From: Nocardia rhizosphaerihabitans
GTDB lineage: Bacteria; Actinomycetota; Actinomycetes; Mycobacteriales; Mycobacteriaceae
DNA length: 64,000 bases
Reading direction: 5' to 3'
NCBI RefSeq assembly: GCF_014646295.1
Contig: NZ_BMNE01000013.1
Location: 1-64,000 of the forward strand
Shown: piece by piece, positions 1 to 9,108 of the stretch
How positions within the stretch are numbered: position 1 is the stretch's first letter
Layout of the letters: the number at the start of each line of letters is the position of its first letter
Position numbers and translations under genes: made by a program
The notes under the pieces: generated by a model
The model's database searches: none
What the model was told of the DNA's origin: nothing
The model's input: only the letters and a program-made list of their open reading frames with translations

Positions 1-203
1 CGCATCGTGAGGTTGGTCCGCCAGTAGGTGGCCACCAGCAACACCCGGTCTTCGAAACACAGCCCCCACGGCCGGCCCCGCAACGGCCGATCAGCGCCCT
101 CGCGCCGCAACTGGGTGATCAGGCGAGCGAACGTGCGTGGCCGCAGCCCGGAGAACAACTCCACCATCACCGGGTCAGCCGCCGAGATCACCACCGGTGA
201 CAC
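1..203 (-). CDS. IS5-family DDE transposase, N-terminal part (truncated by window)
   Basis: It encodes the N-terminal helix-turn-helix portion of the DDE transposase that is complete at 48528-49313, running off the window edge. The GTG start used by the other copy has become GCA here, so the nearest in-frame start is a GTG about five codons inside. Whether this copy is active cannot be judged from the fragment. The family assignment rests on identity to the complete copy. Confidence 0.7.
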   Translation of the reverse strand, partial: MSPVVISAADPVMVELFSGLRPRTFARLITQLRREGADRPLRGRPWGLCFEDRVLLVATYWRTNLTM

Positions 204-240
204 GATACCCGTTGCTGCTCAACAACTTACGGGACATCCC
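1..240 (-). mobile_element. IS5-family insertion sequence, left end (copy 1, cut by window edge)
   Basis: This is the reverse complement of the left end of the complete element at 48506-49366, about 96 percent identical by eye. The outer terminus is GGGATGTCCCGTAAG read inward from position 240. The base triplet outside the end is TCA on the element strand, as in the other copy. The two copies differ at scattered positions, so they are diverged family members rather than a recent duplication. Confidence 0.9.
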
Positions 241-1098
241 TGAGGCTTCGATACAGACACTTGCGCATAAGGAACGCCGACGCTGGGCATGCGTGACCAG
301 TTTTCATCGCGATTGTTTCTACGATTTTTCTACAATCTTCACGCGGGTTGGCACAGGAACGTCCGGGAAAGTTCCGGTAGTCTCAGTACTTTCAAATAGC
401 CATCTACCTGCGCAATCAGGGAAATCATGGGAAGTGTCGAGCGATTTCGGGAACCTGCGGAAATGCTGGGCCGACTTCATGACCGACAAAGCCTACACCG
501 CCGCTGACCTGGGCATCTTCGGGGTCCACCCCTGCTCTCTACGATTTTTCTACGATTTACCCAAAATTCTCAACACGTGTATCACCTATCTGTATTCCTG
601 GATCGGGGTCGAGAAGGCGGGTGAGAACGTCGAGTCGATGGGCTGAGGCGCTTGCCGATCGGGCGTCGCTGCGGGCCCTGGCGCTTTCGGTCGAGGCCGA
701 GATGCGTGGGAATCTGGGGCGCCCACAGGAATGCATGCAGACGACCGACCGCGACGCGCGTAACCAGGGCCCTGCGGCGACCAGGGTGCGTTGTATGGCA
801 ACAGCACATCGCGGTTGCCCACTAGCGGCACCTGAATGGTCGCCAGCGCCGCCGCTGTCCGACCGCGACCTGGAATCCTGGGTCCCCTTCAACCCTGATC
901 GAGCGGCATGTGGACATTGCGTGCAAGAGATCAGCGCATAGCCCATTCCGATCCTTCACCGACAACCGCGATTGCTGGCCGGTAGGCGCGACAACGCAGG
1001 CGCAGGCCGCGGGGAGCTGTCCCTCGGTCACGTGGTTGCTTCTCCCCCATCGGGCAGGTTCGACGCCGAGGAACGAACGGTGACGCCAGCTCCGCAGC
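241..1098. other. 858 bp without a convincing gene
   Basis: No frame here has a coherent protein with a ribosome site. The first 360 bases are distinctly A+T-richer than the surroundings and carry a 16-base direct repeat (see next entry). From about 600 to 950 the composition returns to high G+C, and the open frames on both strands look like noise. It may be the remains of a locus interrupted by the insertion sequence at 1-240. Confidence 0.5.
318..553. repeat. Two direct copies of TCTACGATTTTTCTAC
   Basis: The identical 16-mer TCTACGATTTTTCTAC lies at 318-333 and 538-553, exactly 220 bases apart. Each contains an internal CTACGA/CTAC repeat, and the second continues with another GATTT. Both are in an A+T-rich stretch unlike the rest of the window. 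It could be a pair of protein-binding sites or recombination arms. Function unknown. Confidence 0.6.
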
Positions 1099-1506
1099 TC
1101 AACGCCGGGCGTGACGGAGTGGGAACCAGTCGACGAGATACAGGACGATCAGGGCGATGATCGCTGTTTCGTGCAGCAGCTGACCGACCCGGTCGCCGAG
1201 ATCCCAGGTGAGGATCATTCGCGCCGCACCGCCTGCTGCCAGGCCGGCAACGACGGCCGCAGCGACGATCCTGCCCGGCGTCCACCGCTTCCGAACTCCC
1301 ACAGAGTCCGGGGCATGAACCGAAACGGCAACGACCACCGCCAGCCCGCCGACCGCAGTAGCAAGGCCCAACAGTTTTGCGGCGGCGACGTCGTTCCAAT
1401 CCCAACTGATGATCAGCCGGACCATCGCGGTGATACAGAGGCCGACAACGACGGCCACAGTGGCCATCCGCCACGGTGCCCCTGCACTCCGGGGGCAGCC
1501 GGCCAC
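1099..1506 (-). CDS. Small four-helix membrane protein, unknown function
   Basis: The 135-residue product has four hydrophobic segments at roughly residues 15-32, 43-63, 79-99 and 109-126, with two copies of a short W-D-containing loop (ISWDW and LTWDL). The repeated helix-loop-helix layout suggests an internal duplication. An in-frame ATG at 1467 would remove a poorly hydrophobic leader and may be the true start. No family recognised; gene status rests on coherent membrane topology. Confidence 0.6.
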   Translation of the reverse strand: MAGCPRSAGAPWRMATVAVVVGLCITAMVRLIISWDWNDVAAAKLLGLATAVGGLAVVVAVSVHAPDSVGVRKRWTPGRIVAAAVVAGLAAGGAARMILTWDLGDRVGQLLHETAIIALIVLYLVDWFPLRHARR

Positions 1507-1662
1507 CGCCGACGCGGCCTGATCTGTCAGGCAGCCATGATCTCATCGTGGCGCGGACCGCGCCGACTGGGTAGGTGAATTGCGTGGCGCCCCAAGGCAT
1601 CGTGCTCACGCCTTCTGCAGTAGACGTCTGACGAGCTTGTCCTCACAGCCTATGCTCACGTA

Positions 1663-1866
1663 GTGATCGAGTCGCGATGCCCGCGGTGCGGGGAGCTGAT
1701 GGGTGAGCTGCCACCCGCCAAGTCTCGGATGAAGATCGATCGTGATCTGCTCGTGTGCTCGGCCTGCGGCACCGACAAAGCCGCGCGTGATGCAGTTGGG
1801 CTTGCGCCGGTCGAACCTTCGGCCTGGCCGACGGAGCGCTTGAATCTGAACGACTACATTCCCTGA
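1663..1866 (+). CDS. 67-residue zinc-ribbon protein
   Basis: The short protein starts at a GTG. Two CxxC knuckles (CPRC near residue 6, CSAC near residue 32) are separated by about 23 residues, the pattern of a rubredoxin-like zinc ribbon. The remaining tail is acidic and ends NLNDYIP. Such proteins usually bind one zinc and mediate protein or nucleic-acid contacts, but no specific function can be assigned. It stands alone, with no evident operon partner. Confidence 0.65.
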   Translation: MIESRCPRCGELMGELPPAKSRMKIDRDLLVCSACGTDKAARDAVGLAPVEPSAWPTERLNLNDYIP

Positions 1867-2124
1867 CCTGCCGAAACCTTATCCCTACGGTCAACCGCCA
1901 ACCGCTGGTCGGCGCCCACGCCGCGCGTGGGTGAGCGCCAGGGCTCGACGCGGAGTTCACCCGAAGAACGAGTCCGACTGTCCCCCACTCAAGTTGACAC
2001 GCAGTTTGTCTATCGCGAGACTTGGCCAGGCGGCTGACCAACCGGTCGCTACAGCGATTAGGTGGGGATTCGCGTCAAAGTGCAATACATGAGCCGTTCC
2101 CAGGCGGCGCTCCAAGGTGTGGTG
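1867..2124. other. Intergenic region before the WXG-type cassette
   Basis: 258 bases of non-coding sequence. An in-frame GTG at 2062 and an ATG at 2089 could extend the next gene, but neither has a ribosome site. The ATG at 2125 is preceded by AAGGTG with suitable spacing. No clear promoter or terminator recognised. Confidence 0.4.
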
Positions 2125-2919
2125 ATGGCAACTCAGGGATGGTTCAACCACTACGACGACCCGGATGAGTTCTGGGACGACGAGCCCTTTACTCCACGGA
2201 AAGCTCCATGGGATTCAGCGAACGGTTCCGCCGTTGAACATTCCGCACGGCCGGTGGCGCAAAACTCCCTTACGAACTCTGCCCCGCAGCCAGAGAGCGC
2301 GGCACATAACGCGGGGGGTGCGAATGAGTTGCAGCATCGATCCGGCTCCTCCTTCGTCTCTATGGACCTCGATCACGGGCTCCTACCCATCCGGCTAAAC
2401 TTCCGCGCCGGGTGGAGCAGGCACGTGGCGCCACATGAGGTCAGCGAGGAACTGATGCTTGCCTATCGCGGCGCTGTTGCGACTCGAATGGCGCAAGTCT
2501 ATTCCGGACACGCTCGACCGTCTCGCAGGGAGCTTTCGGTGAATGCTGTTCCGGACCGACGGACGATGCTGATGGTCCTACTCGAGACCGAGACATGGGA
2601 GCAATTCAGCGCAGTCTCCAGCAGCATGAACTGCGGCAGCTGGCACGAGGCCCGCGGACACGTCATGGACGACGGTGGGCGACCGGTCTCACTCACGGGC
2701 GATCGGCGATATCTGCGTTCGATTACGGTGCAGCCCAATTGGGCTGCGGTCGTTCATCCCGATCAGATCGCGGATGAAGTCCTGTGGTGCGCAGAGATCA
2801 TCCGCGCCCAGCGACCCAATTTTTCGCCACGCGGTGACTATTCACGATATTCAGACGAGGATCTCGAATACGGCCTCGACCGTCACCGGGTTCGACTACT
2901 GAACGAACGGGTGGGGTGA
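2125..2919 (+). CDS. Uncharacterised protein heading a WXG/Esp-type cassette
   Basis: The product is about 264 residues from the preferred ATG at 2125 (AAGGTG seven bases upstream). The first 90 residues are low-complexity, rich in D, P, S and N, with an acidic start (YDDPDEFWDDE). The remaining 170 form a folded domain without membrane segments. It is followed after one base by an EspC-like gene and then a WXG-containing gene, so it probably works with them as a chaperone or accessory of a type VII secretion substrate. This role is inferred from position; I do not recognise the domain. Confidence 0.65.
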   Translation: MATQGWFNHYDDPDEFWDDEPFTPRKAPWDSANGSAVEHSARPVAQNSLTNSAPQPESAAHNAGGANELQHRSGSSFVSMDLDHGLLPIRLNFRAGWSRHVAPHEVSEELMLAYRGAVATRMAQVYSGHARPSRRELSVNAVPDRRTMLMVLLETETWEQFSAVSSSMNCGSWHEARGHVMDDGGRPVSLTGDRRYLRSITVQPNWAAVVHPDQIADEVLWCAEIIRAQRPNFSPRGDYSRYSDEDLEYGLDRHRVRLLNERVG

Positions 2920-2920
2920 C

Positions 2921-3271
2921 ATGAGTGACCAATTGAGACATTCGGCCGAGGCAATGGTCTACGCCGTCAAGATGTGGCGCGCAGGAGCAGAGGACCTACG
3001 CGCCGCGAGCGCGATGGTCAACAAGCTCGAACTGACCGCAACATCAGGCGGACCAGTTCAGCCTGGCGTAACCACCGCCACGGGACCGTTCGATGAGGCA
3101 TTGAGCAAATATAAACCCGCCCCCGCCTATTTTCGGGATCGCGCAAACGAAGGCGCTGCGGTTTTCGATGAGATCGCCAGCGTCCTCGAGGAAGCGCTCA
3201 CCCAGTATGCTGCGAGCGATGAGACATTTGCAGCCGAAGTACGTCGCCTCCAAGGCCAGATAGGAGGCTGA
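2921..3271 (+). CDS. EspC/WXG100-like small helical protein
   Basis: The 116-residue, mostly alpha-helical product has the size and heptad-like pattern of Esx/EspC-type type VII secretion proteins: one helix near residues 5-38, a G/P-rich turn near 42-55, and a C-terminal helix near 80-112. The canonical WxG turn is absent, which argues for EspC-like rather than a true EsxA. The gene starts one base after the preceding stop and is followed two bases later by a larger WxG-containing partner, so the two probably form a heterodimer. Confidence 0.6.
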   Translation: MSDQLRHSAEAMVYAVKMWRAGAEDLRAASAMVNKLELTATSGGPVQPGVTTATGPFDEALSKYKPAPAYFRDRANEGAAVFDEIASVLEEALTQYAASDETFAAEVRRLQGQIGG

Positions 3272-3273
3272 AC

Positions 3274-4176
3274 ATGACCGAGCTGACGAAGCAGCTGAAT
3301 GCGCAGATCACGACGATCAGAACGAACATCGACGATATCGGCAACCTGCCGAACAAAGTAGACGAGTTCTGCGGGGCTCTCGCACTTTCGATGCGCTCCA
3401 ACTACGCAAGCATCTCCGGGATCTTCAGCGCCTATGGCACAGAAAAAGCCATCAGCGACATGTACGAGGACAGGGACAATGTAAACGCAGCAATCCGCGA
3501 GGCTTGGACGAAACTCGACGCCACGGATCCAGACCTGGAAGTCCCGGTCCAGCTCCTTACGATCTCAGATGAATGGCGCAATTTCAAAGGCCTTGTGCAG
3601 GCCGCGAGAGCAGACTTCGACAACACTGACCTAAGCCAGAATTGGGCCGGCGATGCTGCGGCCGCGTATGTCGGTGTCCGCAACAGGCAAAAGCTCGCCT
3701 TGGAGTCTGTTCCACTTGCATGCGAGCAGATAGCGACCAGCCTCGGAAATCTGGCATCCTCAGAGTTGACGCTATATATCGAGCTCGCTCAAAAGACACG
3801 AGAAATGGTGACCGAGGTCACGGCACTTGTCGGTGGCTTGACATCCTCCACCGTGAAAATCGTCATCAACCCATGGGACATCGCCGAGTATGTCGACAGC
3901 ATGAGCAACCTCGCGGTCACGATGGAAAACCTCAAGACTTTGATCATGGGGGTTGTATCGGCTATGGCGACGAACTCGGCCGCCAAGATCGCCGAGAACA
4001 ATATGATCGGTCAAAGTTATTCGATTATTGATGGTCTACACAACAATAAATGGCCGACCGCAGTTTCCGCAGCGCACACAGGCGGCCTGCGGGACGTTAT
4101 CGGCGACGCGACGACGAGCGATGGGGATAAATCAGATTGGGAACCAGGCACTACGGTCGTGGTAGCAACATCATGA
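3274..4176 (+). CDS. Large WXG-like protein, probable type VII secretion substrate
   Basis: The 300-residue alpha-helical product is preceded by a strong ribosome site (AGGAGG). A WAGDAAAAY motif near residue 126 matches the W-x-G turn between the two helices of WXG100 proteins, here in a longer chain. A hydrophobic region near residues 183-230 could be membrane-active. It is coupled to the upstream EspC-like gene and overlaps the downstream lipoprotein by ATGA. No secretion ATPase lies nearby, so export would depend on an ESX apparatus encoded elsewhere. Confidence 0.65.
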   Translation: MTELTKQLNAQITTIRTNIDDIGNLPNKVDEFCGALALSMRSNYASISGIFSAYGTEKAISDMYEDRDNVNAAIREAWTKLDATDPDLEVPVQLLTISDEWRNFKGLVQAARADFDNTDLSQNWAGDAAAAYVGVRNRQKLALESVPLACEQIATSLGNLASSELTLYIELAQKTREMVTEVTALVGGLTSSTVKIVINPWDIAEYVDSMSNLAVTMENLKTLIMGVVSAMATNSAAKIAENNMIGQSYSIIDGLHNNKWPTAVSAAHTGGLRDVIGDATTSDGDKSDWEPGTTVVVATS

Positions 4177-4760
4177 AATTTGTCAGAATGGCACTTCTCG
4201 CAGCATGTCTCACCGCGGCGGGCTGCGCTCCGGAGAATCGCCCCGTTGAGCCAGAGCCGACGACGACGGTGGCCCCGCCGTTCAAGCTGAGTTCCATCAC
4301 CCACGGGCAGATGTGTGATGCCGTGCTTCAGTTCTTCGGTCGAGAGCTGAAAGTTTACGAAGCAGGGGTGTACCCACTCGACAATCGAGACGGCACCATG
4401 GAGATAGGCGGTCACTGCCCGGTCCGGCAGGGCAGTATCCAGATCGGCTACTGGCAAACGCGGTCTGACCCTTCCCCCGACCCCACAGAGGGCGCGAAGA
4501 GATTCGATAAAACCCTTGAGGTTTCCGGCCGCACCGTATTCATCGACGATGAGAGACCCGACCCGACCGACACCCTGTCCGGTGTAACACTAGCCACGAG
4601 AGTTGGCGAATTCAACTCACAACTCAGTATTTGGCAGGCTTATGATGGCCATAAGACGCGTGCAGAGGATGGCCCACTGAGCATTTCGGACAGCCAGCTG
4701 GAATCGGCCGCGCGCTTTATCGTCGATGTAACGAGCCGCTTGGATGCCGGAACATGGTGA
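4173..4760 (+). CDS. Lipoprotein of the WXG-type cassette
   Basis: The ATG overlaps the stop of the preceding gene (ATGA). The first 18 residues form a classic lipoprotein signal (basic start, hydrophobic core, LTAAGC lipobox), followed by a P/E/T-rich linker and a secreted domain of about 160 residues. The mature domain has paired cysteines (near residues 47 and 82) that could form a disulfide. It resembles in layout the DUF3558-type lipoproteins of mycolata, but that family label is tentative. An upstream in-frame start at 4137 would bury the signal peptide and is rejected. Confidence 0.75.
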   Translation: MKFVRMALLAACLTAAGCAPENRPVEPEPTTTVAPPFKLSSITHGQMCDAVLQFFGRELKVYEAGVYPLDNRDGTMEIGGHCPVRQGSIQIGYWQTRSDPSPDPTEGAKRFDKTLEVSGRTVFIDDERPDPTDTLSGVTLATRVGEFNSQLSIWQAYDGHKTRAEDGPLSISDSQLESAARFIVDVTSRLDAGTW

Positions 4761-4994
4761 GGGATGCCACGAGAAGGCGTTCACAACCGATGACGTGGAA
4801 TGTCGTCTGAGAATGACGGCTGCGGGGGCTCACCAATGGCGGTTTGCGGCGAACCAGGAACGTGAACGGGCCCGTTTCGCCGGGCGCGAGACCCACATGC
4901 CGGGCACCTGTTGCCACAGCACAGGCTGGGGTAACGCTTGATACTCTCGATTCGGCCGTGGCACAGTGCGCGGCAGAGCGTCCCAGGGGGGAAG

Positions 4995-6371
4995 TTGCGC
5001 AGATCGGCCGCCATTGGTGTTGTCGTCGCGGTATTGGGCGTCTTCGCATGTGCGTGCGGCACGGAGCAGTCGGGCTATCCCACTCCCGCCTCCGCCTCAT
5101 GGTCGGCGGCGCCTACTACGGCCACCTCGACCATCAATCGGCCCGCCGCGTGGTCGACAGAGTTCGATGTCGGCGCAGGCAAGGTCGCTGTAGTGGGCGG
5201 GGTGGTCATCACGCCCCGGGAAACTTCGTTCATCGCGCTGGACCGCGTCTCTGGTCGTGAGCGGTGGCGACGCGACCAGAAGGTCACCGGCGGAGCGAGA
5301 TTCGAGTATCGGATCAGCGGCGAGCTCGTCGTGGTCTCCGAGCGGCGAGCCGCAGTCAGCGACCCGACCTTGTTCGAGGTGATCGAGGCAGCTACGGGCC
5401 GCACTCTATGGCAGGCCAGTACGAATTATCTGAATGTCTTCGGTTACGCGGTGTACCGGACCGACTGCACGGCAATGGGAACACCCCAGGTGCAGTGCAC
5501 CACGATGCGACACGATATCGGCGATGGAAAGGCGTCGTGGCCATACCCCGCGAGCGGTACCCTCGGCCACGACGTGATCGGAACCTGGCACCAGCAGGCA
5601 CCACCGGAACCGGCATATCTGCCTGTCTGGCTCGGACCCTCGACGGCCGGCCCCAAAGACCGGCCATGGGCCTCGATCGCGACCGCTACCGGTCTCGTTC
5701 TCCCCGGACGCGGCGGCCATCACGCTTGGTACACCTTCAGTGTTGGCGAGCTGCTCGTCAATACCGACCACGACAGGAATGAGTACCTCTGCGAAATCGG
5801 CTTGGAGGCAATCGACGGCTCTACCGGAACGCGACAGTGGTCGGCATCGGTATACGGTGGTCGACGCAAAGCGAACGATTGCCAGAAGGCCCTGGGCGGG
5901 TCCGAGCTCAGCCAGATGATCGGTAACGGCTCGAAGATCGCGGCGAGCACCGCTGACGGAACTTCTCAACTGTTCGATCTGGCAACAGGTTCCACGGTAT
6001 GGGCGGCCACCGATCGTGGTACTCCCCTCGACGGGGACGACCGCTCGCTGCTGGTCAGCGAATTCGCTGACCAGGGCGGCCTCTCCCTACTGGATTTCGC
6101 GACCGGCCAGAAGAAGTGGTCCGTACCCGATCCGGGATTCGCTCCGTACCCGAGCCAACGGACGACCTTCCTGACCGGTAACCGAGTTGTCGTGGGCGGC
6201 CAAATGGCGAGCGGCGAATTCGCCGGCCGCCCGACCACGATCATCTACGACCGCGAAACGGGACGGGAGATCGAGAGATTCGTCGGCCAGGTCCAAGGCG
6301 CTGGTCCTGACTGGCTCGCGTTGTTGGCGAGTGATGGCAACGGCGCCGACGAGCTCCAGTTCCACCGCTGA
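4995..6371 (+). CDS. PQQ-like beta-propeller lipoprotein
   Basis: The 458-residue secreted protein starts at TTG 4995, directly after an AGGGGGGAAG ribosome site. The N-terminus is MRRSAAIG, a hydrophobic stretch, then a cysteine pair (ACAC) serving as an imperfect lipobox. The body repeats short blade motifs of the PQQ/BamB type (FIALDRVSGRERW, FEVIEAATGRTLW, LFDLATGSTVW, LLDFATGQKKW), spaced as in a seven- or eight-bladed propeller. Such proteins serve as outer-surface scaffolds. Nothing shows that it binds PQQ. Confidence 0.75.
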   Translation: MRRSAAIGVVVAVLGVFACACGTEQSGYPTPASASWSAAPTTATSTINRPAAWSTEFDVGAGKVAVVGGVVITPRETSFIALDRVSGRERWRRDQKVTGGARFEYRISGELVVVSERRAAVSDPTLFEVIEAATGRTLWQASTNYLNVFGYAVYRTDCTAMGTPQVQCTTMRHDIGDGKASWPYPASGTLGHDVIGTWHQQAPPEPAYLPVWLGPSTAGPKDRPWASIATATGLVLPGRGGHHAWYTFSVGELLVNTDHDRNEYLCEIGLEAIDGSTGTRQWSASVYGGRRKANDCQKALGGSELSQMIGNGSKIAASTADGTSQLFDLATGSTVWAATDRGTPLDGDDRSLLVSEFADQGGLSLLDFATGQKKWSVPDPGFAPYPSQRTTFLTGNRVVVGGQMASGEFAGRPTTIIYDRETGREIERFVGQVQGAGPDWLALLASDGNGADELQFHR

Positions 6372-6510
6372 TCTCTCGGCCGTGGTTCGGGCCAGGAACC
6401 CATAAGACAGCTCCAGGACGGGTCTTGCGCGGCCACCCACGCCTTGGCTGACCAGCATGAAGCTTGCTCGTCGAAGTCACACAACCACTGAAGTACTTGC
6501 GCGCCAAGCG

Positions 6511-6558
6511 CTTTTACGGCATCCTTACGGGCAGGTGAGCCGGGAAGTCTGGTCGGCA
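6511..6558 (+). ncRNA. Structured leader element, copy A (upstream of the flotillin operon)
   Basis: First of three copies in the window (also 14170 and 22218). Shared blocks are CGGCATC, TTACGG, AGGTG, GCCGGGAAGTCTGGTCGGC. GCCG and CGGC in the last block can pair as a hairpin around an 11-base loop. It lies about 95 bases before the GTG of the downstream operon, on the same strand. The conservation and placement suggest a cis-acting RNA such as a riboswitch. This copy lacks the outer CCCGG arm seen in the other two. Confidence 0.55.
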
Positions 6559-6649
6559 TCTCGAATTCGTTCGGGGTTCGTTCGACGTGGGGAGACTTCT
6601 GTGCATAGTTTACGTTCGGCGCCTTTGCCAGTGACGGCCTTGCCGTCGC

Positions 6650-7270
6650 GTGAGTGAGTTCTTCGCCGCGATCCTGACCTTTCCGACCGCGCTCTTCACA
6701 TTCGCGCTGCTCGTCGTCGTGGGCTTTTGGCTGCTCGTGCTCGGCGGTGGCGCAGAGGCGGATGCGCTCGACGGTGCTGAATCCGGTTCCGTCGTTGCTG
6801 CTTCGGATGCGCTCGGGCTCAGCGGTGTGCCTGTGTCGATCGCGGTGACGGGTCTGGTCACGCTGTCGTGGTTCACCAGCCTTGTCGGGACGGTGCTGGT
6901 GGACGCGGCGGGATGGTCCGGGATACCGGCGGTCCTGGCTGGGTTCGTGGTCCTGCTCGTCGCGGTTGTCGCCGCGGTCGCGGCGACCCGGATCGTGGTG
7001 ATCCCGCTGCGGCGCTTCTTCGGCGCCGACAGTGAGCAGTCGCGGCACGACTTCGTCGGCCGGCTGTGCGTGGTGCGCACTGGCCGCGTCGACGCCGAGT
7101 TCGGCCAGGCAGAACTGACGTCCACCGACGGATCGTCGGCAATCATCCAGATCCGGCAGAGCACCACGCATGCCGCGATCGCTCCCCTGACGCAAGGGGA
7201 TTCCGCTGTCGTCTTCGACTACGACCCGGCCACCGAGACCTTCTGGGTGGCCGCACGGGAGGGGAACTGA
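6650..7270 (+). CDS. OB-fold membrane protein (YqiJ/DUF1449-like), flotillin partner
   Basis: 206 residues with membrane segments near 8-30, 63-85 and 95-118, then a soluble C-terminal domain of about 80 residues (VGRLCVVRTGRVDAEFGQAEL onward) typical of an NfeD/YqiJ OB fold. The stop overlaps the flotillin ATG (TGATG), as in E. coli yqiJ-yqiK. The predicted role is a membrane anchor or organiser of flotillin-rich microdomains. The start is GTG; no strong ribosome site is visible, so the N-terminus is approximate. Confidence 0.75.
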   Translation: MSEFFAAILTFPTALFTFALLVVVGFWLLVLGGGAEADALDGAESGSVVAASDALGLSGVPVSIAVTGLVTLSWFTSLVGTVLVDAAGWSGIPAVLAGFVVLLVAVVAAVAATRIVVIPLRRFFGADSEQSRHDFVGRLCVVRTGRVDAEFGQAELTSTDGSSAIIQIRQSTTHAAIAPLTQGDSAVVFDYDPATETFWVAAREGN

Positions 7271-9108
7271 TGTCCACCATCGCTATCGGAATCGGGGTAC
7301 TGCTCGCGGTCCTGCTGGTCGCCGGTCTCGCCGTGCTCTTGCTGGTGAGCCGGCTGTTCAAGAAGGTCAGTCAGGGGCGTGCGCTGATCATTTCGAAGAT
7401 GCGCAAGGTCGATGTCACCTTCACCGGCGCGGTCGTGCTGCCGGTCCTGCACAAAGCCGAGATCATGGACATCTCGGTCAAGACCATCGAGATCGCCCGG
7501 GTCGGCCGTGACGGCTTGATCTGCCGGGACAATATCCGCGCCGACATCAGGATCACCTTCTTCGTGCGGGTCAACAAGACCGTGGAGGACGTGATCAAGG
7601 TGGCCCAGGCGATCGGCACCGCCAGGGCCAGCGACCAGGCGACCCTGCAGGAGTTGTTCAGCGCCAAGTTCTCCGAGGCGCTCAAGACCGTCGGCAAGCA
7701 CCTGGACTTCACCGACCTCTACACCCAGCGCAATGAGTTCCGCGACCGCATCATGGCGGTCATCGGCACCGATCTCAACGGCTACAGCCTCGAAGACGCC
7801 GCGATCGACTACCTCGAACAGACTCCGCTGATCCAGCTGGACAGCCAGAACATCCTCGACGCGCAGGGCATCCGGAAGATCACCGAGCTCACGGCGATCG
7901 AGCACGTGCGCACCAACGAGTTCCGCCGCCACGAGGAGAAGGAGATCACCCGCCAGAACGTGGAGGCACGTGAGGCGGTGCTCGAGTTGGAGCGCCAGCA
8001 GGCCGATGCCGAGAACCGGCAGCGGCGCGAGGTCGAAACCCTGCGCGCCCGTGAGGAAGCCGAGATCGCCCGGGTGCAGGCCGAGGAGCGCCTCAAAGCC
8101 CATGCCGCGGCGATGCGTACCGACGAAGCGCTCGGCATCCAGTCCCAGAACAAGGATCGCGAGATCGCGGTCGCCGAGAAGAACCGCGAACGGGTGATCG
8201 CGATCGAGTCCGAACGGATCGAGAAGGACCGCCAGCTCGAAGTCGCCGACCGCGACCGGGCGGTGTCGCTGGCGCAGATCTCCAACGAGCGTGAGCTCGA
8301 GACCGAGCGGCGCACGGTCGCCGAGGTGGTGCGCGAGCGCGTCGCGGTCGACCGGACCGTGGCCGAGCAGGAGGAGAAGATCAAGGGCCTGCGCGCGGTG
8401 GAGGCCGCCGAAAGGGAACGGCAGGCGATCATCATCCGCGCCGAGGCCGACGCCCAGGAGCACCTGGTCAAGGACATCAAGGCCGCCGAAGCCGCCGAAG
8501 CCGCCGCGAAGTTCCGCGCCAAGGAGTCGATGACGTTGGCCGAAGCGGAAGTCGCGGCCGCGGAACTGCAGGCCAAGGCCAAGATCCGGCTCGCCGAAGC
8601 GACCCAGGCCGAAGCTGCGGCGCCGGGTCTGGGTCAGGCACTGGTTCGTGAACGCGAGGCGGACGCGATCGAGAAGGTCGGCAGGGCCGAAGCATCGGTG
8701 CTGCGCGAGAAGCTCAAGGGTGAGGCCGAGGGTCTGCACGAGAAGGCCGCCGCGATGGCCGTGCTCGATGACGCCACCCGCGAGCACGAGGAATTCCGGT
8801 TGCGGCTGGAACTGCAGAAGGACGTGGAGCTGGCGACCGTGCAGGCGCACCGCGACGTGGCCCTGGCCCAGGCCGAGGTGCTGTCCACGGGCCTGCAGAA
8901 CGCCAAGATCGACATCGTCGGCGGGGAATCGATGTTCCTCGACCGCCTCGTCGGATCGATCGGTCTGGGAAAGGGCTTGGACCGCCTGCTGCACTCGGAC
9001 ACCGGTGCCGCTGCCTCGGCCGTGGTCGGGTCGCTGCTCACCCGCAACGGAGCCGACGGCGGCGCGGCTGACGAGGTCACCGGACTCGACCTCGTGCGGG
9101 ACAAGTGA
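7270..9108 (+). CDS. Flotillin family protein (YqiK-like)
   Basis: The 612-residue product has one N-terminal membrane helix (about 5-27), an SPFH/band-7 domain to about residue 210, and a very long charged coiled coil (about 215-520) rich in A, E, R and K, with a G-rich C-terminus. It fits the YqiK class of flotillins, which oligomerise into membrane microdomain scaffolds. It is translationally coupled to the OB-fold gene upstream and overlaps the next gene by GTGA, so all three are probably made together. Confidence 0.9.
   Translation: MSTIAIGIGVLLAVLLVAGLAVLLLVSRLFKKVSQGRALIISKMRKVDVTFTGAVVLPVLHKAEIMDISVKTIEIARVGRDGLICRDNIRADIRITFFVRVNKTVEDVIKVAQAIGTARASDQATLQELFSAKFSEALKTVGKHLDFTDLYTQRNEFRDRIMAVIGTDLNGYSLEDAAIDYLEQTPLIQLDSQNILDAQGIRKITELTAIEHVRTNEFRRHEEKEITRQNVEAREAVLELERQQADAENRQRREVETLRAREEAEIARVQAEERLKAHAAAMRTDEALGIQSQNKDREIAVAEKNRERVIAIESERIEKDRQLEVADRDRAVSLAQISNERELETERRTVAEVVRERVAVDRTVAEQEEKIKGLRAVEAAERERQAIIIRAEADAQEHLVKDIKAAEAAEAAAKFRAKESMTLAEAEVAAAELQAKAKIRLAEATQAEAAAPGLGQALVREREADAIEKVGRAEASVLREKLKGEAEGLHEKAAAMAVLDDATREHEEFRLRLELQKDVELATVQAHRDVALAQAEVLSTGLQNAKIDIVGGESMFLDRLVGSIGLGKGLDRLLHSDTGAAASAVVGSLLTRNGADGGAADEVTGLDLVRDK

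Noticed and set aside
6511..6558. Naming the repeated leader as a specific Rfam riboswitch class
   Set aside because: I cannot verify the secondary structure against a covariance model here, so it is left as a candidate.
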